A DNA stretch of 64,000 nt from Alphaproteobacteria bacterium. GTDB lineage: Bacteria > Pseudomonadota > Alphaproteobacteria > Sphingomonadales > Sphingomonadaceae. The stretch lies in assembly GCA_005883305.1 (NCBI GenBank), contig VBAC01000001.1, positions 1,860,001 to 1,924,000 of the forward strand. Direction: 5' to 3'. Position numbers and translations under genes: made by a program. Shown here piece by piece: positions 58,903-64,000 of this stretch. Numbering within the stretch: the stretch's first letter is position 1; each line of letters begins with the position of its first letter. The notes under the pieces were generated by a model that was given only the letters and a program-made list of their open reading frames with translations, was not told the origin of the DNA and did no database searches.

Positions 58903-61680
58903 ATGATCAATCCGACGCGCGTGGCGCTTTTTTCGAGCTTGTCTTCATTCGCCCTGGCCGCTTCGCCGGCGCTTGCGCAGAACCCGCAGCCCGCGGCGCC
59001 GCCGGCCGCCGCGAACGAGGATCCCGCTCCCGACGCCGCCATCATCGTCACCGGCACCCGGCGCACCGATCGCACCGTGGCCGACAGCCCGGTGCCCGTC
59101 GACGTGATCGGCGCCGAGGCGATCCAGAACAGCGGCCAGACCGAAACGAACAAGATCCTCAACAATCTCGTGCCCTCGTTCAATTTCCCGCAGCCCTCCA
59201 TCGCCGACGGCACCGACGCGCTCCGCCCGGCCACCCTGCGCGGCCTGAGCCCGGACCAGACGCTGGTGCTGGTCAACGGCAAGCGCCGCCACGTCTCTGC
59301 CCTCCTCAACATCAACGGCACGGTCGGCCGCGGAAGCGCGGCTGTAGATCTCAACATGATCCCGGGCATGGCGATCAGCCGAATCGAGGTGCTTCGTGAC
59401 GGGGCCTCCTCGCAATACGGCTCCGACGCCATTGCCGGGGTGATCAACATCCAGCTGCGCGGCGCCGATCATGGTGGGCGCGTGACCGCGACCTACGGCC
59501 GCTACCACACCACCTTGAACGACGTCGCCAACGTCACCGGCCTGCAGACCAGCGGCGGCCAGCCCTTGCTCGACCCCGCCGACAATCGGGTCTTCGCCGC
59601 CACCGCCGACGGCGAGCGCCACGCGCGGGACGGGCAGACCTACACTCTGGGCGCCAATATCGGCCTTCCGATCGGCCCGAACGGGTTCGTCAACCTGACC
59701 GCCGAGTATCGCGACCGAAATCCCACCAATCGCGCGGGATACGATCTCAGGCCGAACTACAACCGGCCGGCGCCCCCGGCCTTCGATCCGCGCGAGCTGA
59801 GCTTCAACCGGCTCGAATTCCGCTATGGCGATGCGGAGACTCAGGACATCAACCTGTTCGTCAATTCAGGCCTGGAAGTGGGCGGCGGCTGGGAGCTCTA
59901 CGCCTTCGGCTCCTACGGCGAGCGCGACGGCCTCAGCGCCGCCAACTACCGCAACCAGAACGCCGCCGCCAATCGCGACTTCGGCGCGCTACTGCCCAAC
60001 CAGACGCCCAATGCCGCCAATTTCGTACCTCTGACGGCCGATGGCTTCCTCCCCTATATCGACACCGACCTGCAAGATTATGCGGGCACGGCCGGCGTGC
60101 GCGGCGAGGTGGCGGGCTGGAACGCGGATTTTTCGATCGGCTACGGGCATAACAGCTTCGATTATACGGTCAGGAACACGCTCAACACCTCGTTCGGCAC
60201 CAACAGCCAGAACGTGTTCGACGCGGGCGGCCTTCGCTACGGGCAGACGGTCGCCAACCTCGATTTCTCGCGCCAGTACGACGTCGGCCTGGCAACGCCG
60301 CTTTCGGTCGCGGTCGGCGCCGAATATCGAAGCGAGAATTTCCAGATCCGCCCCGGGGATACGCAGTCCTTCGCGACCGGCCCGCTGTTCCGCGCCTCGT
60401 TCGCGACCACGGCCGCCAATTGCGCGACCCAGCAGGGCGTCTACAATGCCGGCACCGGCATTTGCAGCTTCCCCGGCCGCGCCGCCCCGGCCGGCGCCCA
60501 GGGCTTCCCCGGCATCCCGACGGCCAGCACGACCGACGAGGGCCGGCACAGCTTTGCCGGCTATGTCGAGCTCGATGCCGATCTGTTCGAGAATTTCACT
60601 GCCGTCCTCGCCGGCCGCTTCGAGCATTTCTCCGACTTCGGAAGCACCGTGAACGGGAAGCTGGCCGTGCGCTACGAGCCGGTCAGCGGCTACGCGCTTC
60701 GCGGATCGATCTCCAACGGCTTCCGCGCCCCCTCGCTGCACCAGCAATTCTTCACCACGACCTCGACCAACTTCATCAATGGCCTGCCGGTCGACATCTC
60801 GACCCTGGCCGTCAACAGCCCGGTGGCGCGCGCGCTCGGCTCGCGCGATCTCGAGCCCGAAAAGTCGCTCAACTTGAGCTTCGGAGGCACCGCCAATCCG
60901 GTCCCCGGCCTTACCCTCACGGTCGATTTCTACCGCATCGACATCGACAACCGGATCGTGCTGACCGAAAATCTCGGCGCCGCCGGAAGCGGCACGGCGG
61001 CGGTCAACGCGGCGGTCAAGGCGGTGCTCGACGCCAACGGCTTCCAGAGCGTCGGCGCCGCGCGCTTCTTCGTCAACGGCCTCGACACCCGCACCCGCGG
61101 AGTCGACGCGGTCGCCTCCTACCACTTCCGCACGTCCGACGTCGGCTCCTGGACGCTCACCGCCGCCTACAATTACAACCACACGACGATCGAGCGCCGG
61201 CTCAACAATCTCGGGCCGCTCGCGACCATTCCCGGGATAGTCCTGTTTGGCCGGGTCGAGGGCATCCGCTTCACCGACGGCCAGCCTAGCGACAAGATCG
61301 TGCTCAGCGCCGACGGCGAACTCGGCGATTTCGGCCTTACGGTTCGGACGACCCGGTTCGGAGACGTGGTCGCGCCGGGGGCTACGGCGCCGATCGCCGA
61401 TCCGAACAGCCTCGTCCTGCTCGGACCCGACGATATCCTCCTGGGGGCCAAGTGGATCACCGACCTCGAGCTTCGCTACCGCGCGGCGGGCCGTCTCGAC
61501 CTCGCGATCGGCGCAGACAACATCTTCGACGTCTACCCGGATCGCTCGCCGTTCGGCGCGCGCCCGGCGTCGGTGGGCGGCGTCTACCCGATCAACCAAT
61601 ATTATCTGCCCTATTCGGGCTTCTCGCCCTTCGGCTTCAACGGCCGCTTCCTCTACGCGCGCGCCTCGATCGACTTTTAG
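58903..61680 (+). CDS. TonB-dependent outer-membrane receptor
   Basis: A 925-residue receptor for TonB-driven uptake. A signal peptide (FSSLSSFALAASPALAQ) is followed by a Pro/Ala-rich region. The plug domain shows IIVTGTRRTDRTVADSPVPV, then DALRPATLRGLSPDQTLVLV, SRIEVLRDGASSQYGSDAIA and GVINIQLRG. The β-barrel closes with the ARASIDF C-terminus (terminal Phe for BAM). ATG 58903 is chosen to place the signal peptide at the N-terminus. The ligand, siderophore or other, is unknown. Two cysteines (NCATQQGVYNAGTGICSF) may cross-link an outer loop. No TonB or sigma/anti-sigma genes are adjacent. Confidence 0.92.
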   Translation: MINPTRVALFSSLSSFALAASPALAQNPQPAAPPAAANEDPAPDAAIIVTGTRRTDRTVADSPVPVDVIGAEAIQNSGQTETNKILNNLVPSFNFPQPSIADGTDALRPATLRGLSPDQTLVLVNGKRRHVSALLNINGTVGRGSAAVDLNMIPGMAISRIEVLRDGASSQYGSDAIAGVINIQLRGADHGGRVTATYGRYHTTLNDVANVTGLQTSGGQPLLDPADNRVFAATADGERHARDGQTYTLGANIGLPIGPNGFVNLTAEYRDRNPTNRAGYDLRPNYNRPAPPAFDPRELSFNRLEFRYGDAETQDINLFVNSGLEVGGGWELYAFGSYGERDGLSAANYRNQNAAANRDFGALLPNQTPNAANFVPLTADGFLPYIDTDLQDYAGTAGVRGEVAGWNADFSIGYGHNSFDYTVRNTLNTSFGTNSQNVFDAGGLRYGQTVANLDFSRQYDVGLATPLSVAVGAEYRSENFQIRPGDTQSFATGPLFRASFATTAANCATQQGVYNAGTGICSFPGRAAPAGAQGFPGIPTASTTDEGRHSFAGYVELDADLFENFTAVLAGRFEHFSDFGSTVNGKLAVRYEPVSGYALRGSISNGFRAPSLHQQFFTTTSTNFINGLPVDISTLAVNSPVARALGSRDLEPEKSLNLSFGGTANPVPGLTLTVDFYRIDIDNRIVLTENLGAAGSGTAAVNAAVKAVLDANGFQSVGAARFFVNGLDTRTRGVDAVASYHFRTSDVGSWTLTAAYNYNHTTIERRLNNLGPLATIPGIVLFGRVEGIRFTDGQPSDKIVLSADGELGDFGLTVRTTRFGDVVAPGATAPIADPNSLVLLGPDDILLGAKWITDLELRYRAAGRLDLAIGADNIFDVYPDRSPFGARPASVGGVYPINQYYLPYSGFSPFGFNGRFLYARASIDF

Positions 61681-62249
61681 GCTCCATTGGCCGGAGGCGG
61701 GATCGGAATGCTGGGTGTGAACACGAAGCGCCCGGGCAAGGCGACCTTCCGGGATTCCTTCGCGTCGGTCAGATCGCACGCGCCATATTTGAGCTGTGCG
61801 CTGACCGACGCGTCGCCCGCGGACCCGGCGAGGATGTGCCCGCTCTCGATCGACAGAGCGAGGCCGCGCACCTTCGCCGTGAGCGCGAGCGTGAAGCGCA
61901 TCGAAAAGGGCGGGCAGCCGGCCACGCTCACCTTCAGTACCGGGTGGACCTCGCGCACGAACTCGTGCTCGGCGAGATGGACGATGGCGGTTTCCCCGGG
62001 GGGATGCTTCGCCGGATCCGCATAGGCCCGGATCGCGTTCGCCTTGGCCCAGCCCTGCGCGAGCAGGGCGATCAGGTCGCAGTCGAGCAGCCCACGCAAC
62101 ACGCCGGAGGCTTCATCGGCGATGAAATCCCAGGCGAGGCCCGCCGGACACGAATTCGGATTGTCGCGCATCTCCTGATCGACCGCCGGCCCGAGCGAGA
62201 GCCCCTCCGGCAAGAGATCGGAAATTCTGATCGCCCTCCGTTCAGTCAT
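61677..62249 (-). CDS. Protein of unknown function, partner of the lectin-fold gene
   Basis: A 190-residue protein without signal peptide. It begins MTERRAIRISDLLPEGLSLG and contains HLAEHEFVREVHPVLKVSVA and FTLALTAKVRGLALSIESGH. Three cysteines are present. I do not recognise a family. Its ATG overlaps the TGA of the upstream lectin-fold membrane-protein gene, so the two are translationally coupled. Its stop overlaps the stop of the convergent TonB receptor gene. Confidence 0.6.
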   Translation of the reverse strand: MTERRAIRISDLLPEGLSLGPAVDQEMRDNPNSCPAGLAWDFIADEASGVLRGLLDCDLIALLAQGWAKANAIRAYADPAKHPPGETAIVHLAEHEFVREVHPVLKVSVAGCPPFSMRFTLALTAKVRGLALSIESGHILAGSAGDASVSAQLKYGACDLTDAKESRKVALPGRFVFTPSIPIPPPANGA

Positions 62250-63178
62250 TCCCGCTCCTCCCGTTCGACGATGGGTTCGCCGCCTTCGAACATCGTGGCG
62301 CCGGGCGCCAGGACCGCGCCGAGCCGGACGTCCGGACCCGCGAGGCCGATTTCGTGACCCCTGATTGCGCCAGCGTTGCGGTCTAGCGACGGATCCACTG
62401 TGACGTGCGGCAACGGCAGGGGCGGCGGGACCGGCTTAGGCCAGAGGAGGCGCTTGATCGACCATCCCGCCGTCATGAGCACGAGCATCCCACCCGCCCC
62501 GAGCAAGAGCGGGATGAGCCAGTCCGGCTCCTCGGGCCGAGGCGGCGGCGGTGGAGGGGGTGGCGGCGGCGGAGGCGGAGGTGGGGGCGGCGGCGAGGGT
62601 AGCGGCGGCGTGGCGTCCTGCACGACCACCTCGAATATCGGGCGGAAGCCGAGCCGCGCTCCCAGCTGGCGATTGATGTTGATGCCGAGCTCGAGCCGGC
62701 CAGCGGCGCGCGAGACTGCCGAATAGGATCTTCCGATCACGAACGGCTCGCCGCCGCCGATGCGGGCAATGACGGCACCAAGCGGAGCGCCTTGAAGCGG
62801 CCGGCTCAGATTGTCGGAACCCGGTTGCCCCGCTGGGTCGAGCGGCGGAGGCGCGGGCGTAGCGGAGCCCATCGCAGACGGATCGGCGGGAGAAGGATCG
62901 GCTTCCTGCACGTCGGGTTGGAGCGCGTCGGGATCGACGGGCGCTTGCTGGGCCGGAGATGCTTCGCGAGCAAGCCCCCTTGCAGTGATGGTCAGTTGGT
63001 CGCCTTCGCCGACATCGATACGCGTGTCGGTCCACTCGAACTCCGTCCCCAATTGCACGATCGCGCCGCGGGATACGGGCGATTGTTGCTGCGGCTGTGG
63101 AGGCGACTGAGCGACGCCCTCGGCGGCCAAGCCCGGGCTCAATGCCAGCAACAGGATAGGCACGCGCGCAATCGACAT
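62246..63178 (-). CDS. Exported lectin-fold-like protein with polyproline tract and membrane helix
   Basis: A 310-residue protein. A signal peptide (IARVPILLLALSPGLAAEGV) precedes a β-domain with the PA-IL/LecA-like layout: FEWTDTRIDVGEGDQLTITA near the start, then GAVIARIGGGEPFVIGRSYS and RLELGININ after a ~60-residue Pro/Asp-rich insertion. A run of ~18 prolines follows (residues ~197-216). One membrane helix (DWLIPLLLGAGGMLVLMTAG) and a ~85-residue cytosolic tail come last. This order implies a periplasmic sensor or lectin projecting from the inner membrane. Start ATG 63178 is chosen; 63196 is also open. It overlaps the next gene by four bases. Confidence 0.65.
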   Translation of the reverse strand: MSIARVPILLLALSPGLAAEGVAQSPPQPQQQSPVSRGAIVQLGTEFEWTDTRIDVGEGDQLTITARGLAREASPAQQAPVDPDALQPDVQEADPSPADPSAMGSATPAPPPLDPAGQPGSDNLSRPLQGAPLGAVIARIGGGEPFVIGRSYSAVSRAAGRLELGININRQLGARLGFRPIFEVVVQDATPPLPSPPPPPPPPPPPPPPPPPPRPEEPDWLIPLLLGAGGMLVLMTAGWSIKRLLWPKPVPPPLPLPHVTVDPSLDRNAGAIRGHEIGLAGPDVRLGAVLAPGATMFEGGEPIVEREERE

Positions 63179-63240
63179 CGGCCGCGTCTCCCCCATCCGG
63201 GATTGTCAGCCTCGGCGCTGCGCCTGTCAACCGGACGAAG

Positions 63241-64000
63241 TCAGTCGATATCCACCCAGGTCGGCGCGTGATCGCTGGCCTTTTCGCGGCCGCGATACTC
63301 CTTGTCGACGCCGGCGTCGCGCAGGCGATCGGCGGCCTGGGCGCTGAGCAGCAGGTGGTCGATGCGGAAGCCCGCGTCGCGCTGCCAGCAGCCCGCGGTA
63401 TAGTCCCAGAAGGTGTAGACCGCGCCTTCGGGATAGCGGGCGCGGACGGCGTCGGTGAAGCCGAGGTTGAGTATCCGGCGGAAGGCCTCGCGGCTTTCAG
63501 GCTGCATCAATGCGTCGTGGCGCATCGCCTTGGCCGAGAAGACGTCGTCGGGATCGTCGGTGGGAATCACGTTCCAATCGCCGGCCAGCACCGTCGGCCG
63601 CTCCTCGGCCAGCAGCTCCAAAGCGTGTGCGCGGAGGCGATCCATCCAGGCCAGCTTGTAGGCGAACTTCTCGGTGCCCACCGGATTACCGTTGGGAAGA
63701 TAGATCGATCCGATCGTCACCCCCGCCACCTCCGCCTCGATATAGCGGCTGTGCGTATCGTCGGGGTCGCCGGGCAGGCCCGTGCGGCGGAGCGCCACCG
63801 GGCTGCCCGCGGGCGCGAGGATGGCGACTCCGTTGAAGCCCTTCTGACCGTGCCATGCGCCGTCATAGCCGGCGGCACGGATATCCATGATCGGAAAGGA
63901 ATCGTCGTCGCACTTGATCTCCTGAAGGCAGAGCGCGTCGGGCTTCTGCTCGTCCAGATATTCGATCAGCCGCGGCAGGCGGGCGCGGACGCCGTTGAGG
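63241..64000 (-). CDS. xthA: Exodeoxyribonuclease III (5' end outside the window)
   Basis: The C-terminal ~252 residues of an ExoIII/XthA-type AP endonuclease. The gene starts beyond 64000. Visible motifs are LNGVRARLPRLIEYL, DALCLQEIKCDDDSFP (metal-binding Glu), GSIYLPNGNP, VLAGDWNVIP (catalytic Asp and Asn), FWDYTAGCWQRDAGFRIDHL and ASDHAPTWVDI with the final catalytic His. The ATG at 63888 lies inside the gene. It repairs abasic sites in DNA. Confidence 0.95.
   Translation of the reverse strand, partial: LNGVRARLPRLIEYLDEQKPDALCLQEIKCDDDSFPIMDIRAAGYDGAWHGQKGFNGVAILAPAGSPVALRRTGLPGDPDDTHSRYIEAEVAGVTIGSIYLPNGNPVGTEKFAYKLAWMDRLRAHALELLAEERPTVLAGDWNVIPTDDPDDVFSAKAMRHDALMQPESREAFRRILNLGFTDAVRARYPEGAVYTFWDYTAGCWQRDAGFRIDHLLLSAQAADRLRDAGVDKEYRGREKASDHAPTWVDID

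Overview
The window is a high-GC, gene-dense alphaproteobacterial chromosome segment, most like Sphingomonadales (Sphingomonas/Sphingosinicella type). The strongest marker is a 420-residue serine palmitoyltransferase with its PLP lysine at position 265, next to its own acyl carrier protein. A large TonB-dependent receptor, a lysine/alanine-rich L21 tail and several families of dispersed palindromic repeats agree with this. Species cannot be named from sequence alone.

Left part (1-13 kb): the end of an RbbA-YhhJ-NodT type drug efflux operon runs into a compact energy module. This comprises phosphotransacetylase and acetate kinase, then an iron-sulfur L-serine dehydratase with an apparent Tat signal, an MFS transporter, pyruvate formate-lyase and its radical-SAM activase. 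Together these would convert serine to pyruvate, then acetyl-CoA plus formate, then acetyl phosphate, then acetate plus ATP, an oxygen-independent route that is unexpected in a group regarded as mostly aerobic. tRNA-Ser(CGA), hspQ and the rplU-rpmA operon follow.

Middle (13-42 kb): obgE, an SDR epimerase that may be the ceramide reductase, a stand-alone PycTM-like membrane protein, a secreted RTX protein, and the ACP-Spt pair. Then come a PPC-repeat exoprotein, a hybrid histidine kinase, a Tam41-like protein, a BrnT/XRE toxin-antitoxin pair, a lipid kinase, and an overlapping lptF-lptG-DUF3147-chrA-flippase run. An exported amidohydrolase and a 1,127-residue tail-anchored protein of unknown function close this part.

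Right part (42-64 kb) is the accessory zone. It holds a probable three-gene ABC-three-component (ABC-3C) defence operon made of a Rad50-like ATPase with a zinc hook, a winged-helix middle component and a nuclease-like effector. It also holds an orphan terminase pair without capsid genes and a complete EcoRII-type restriction-modification cassette (Dcm-like methylase, Vsr, EcoRII nuclease). That cassette has an antitoxin relic on one side and an intact Phd-VapC module beyond a thermonuclease gene on the other. Next to these, a 409-bp unit with 101-bp direct repeats duplicates the 3' end of a fatty-acid hydroxylase gene. The hydroxylase lies beside a GNAT-fold acyltransferase that may be the bacterial ceramide synthase. 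A TonB receptor, a two-gene lectin-fold/polyproline membrane operon and xthA close the window.

The candidates for little-described systems are the ABC-3C operon, the Tat-exported serine dehydratase inside a fermentation operon, the hydroxylase-tail duplication unit, the 1,127-residue protein and the lectin-fold pair.
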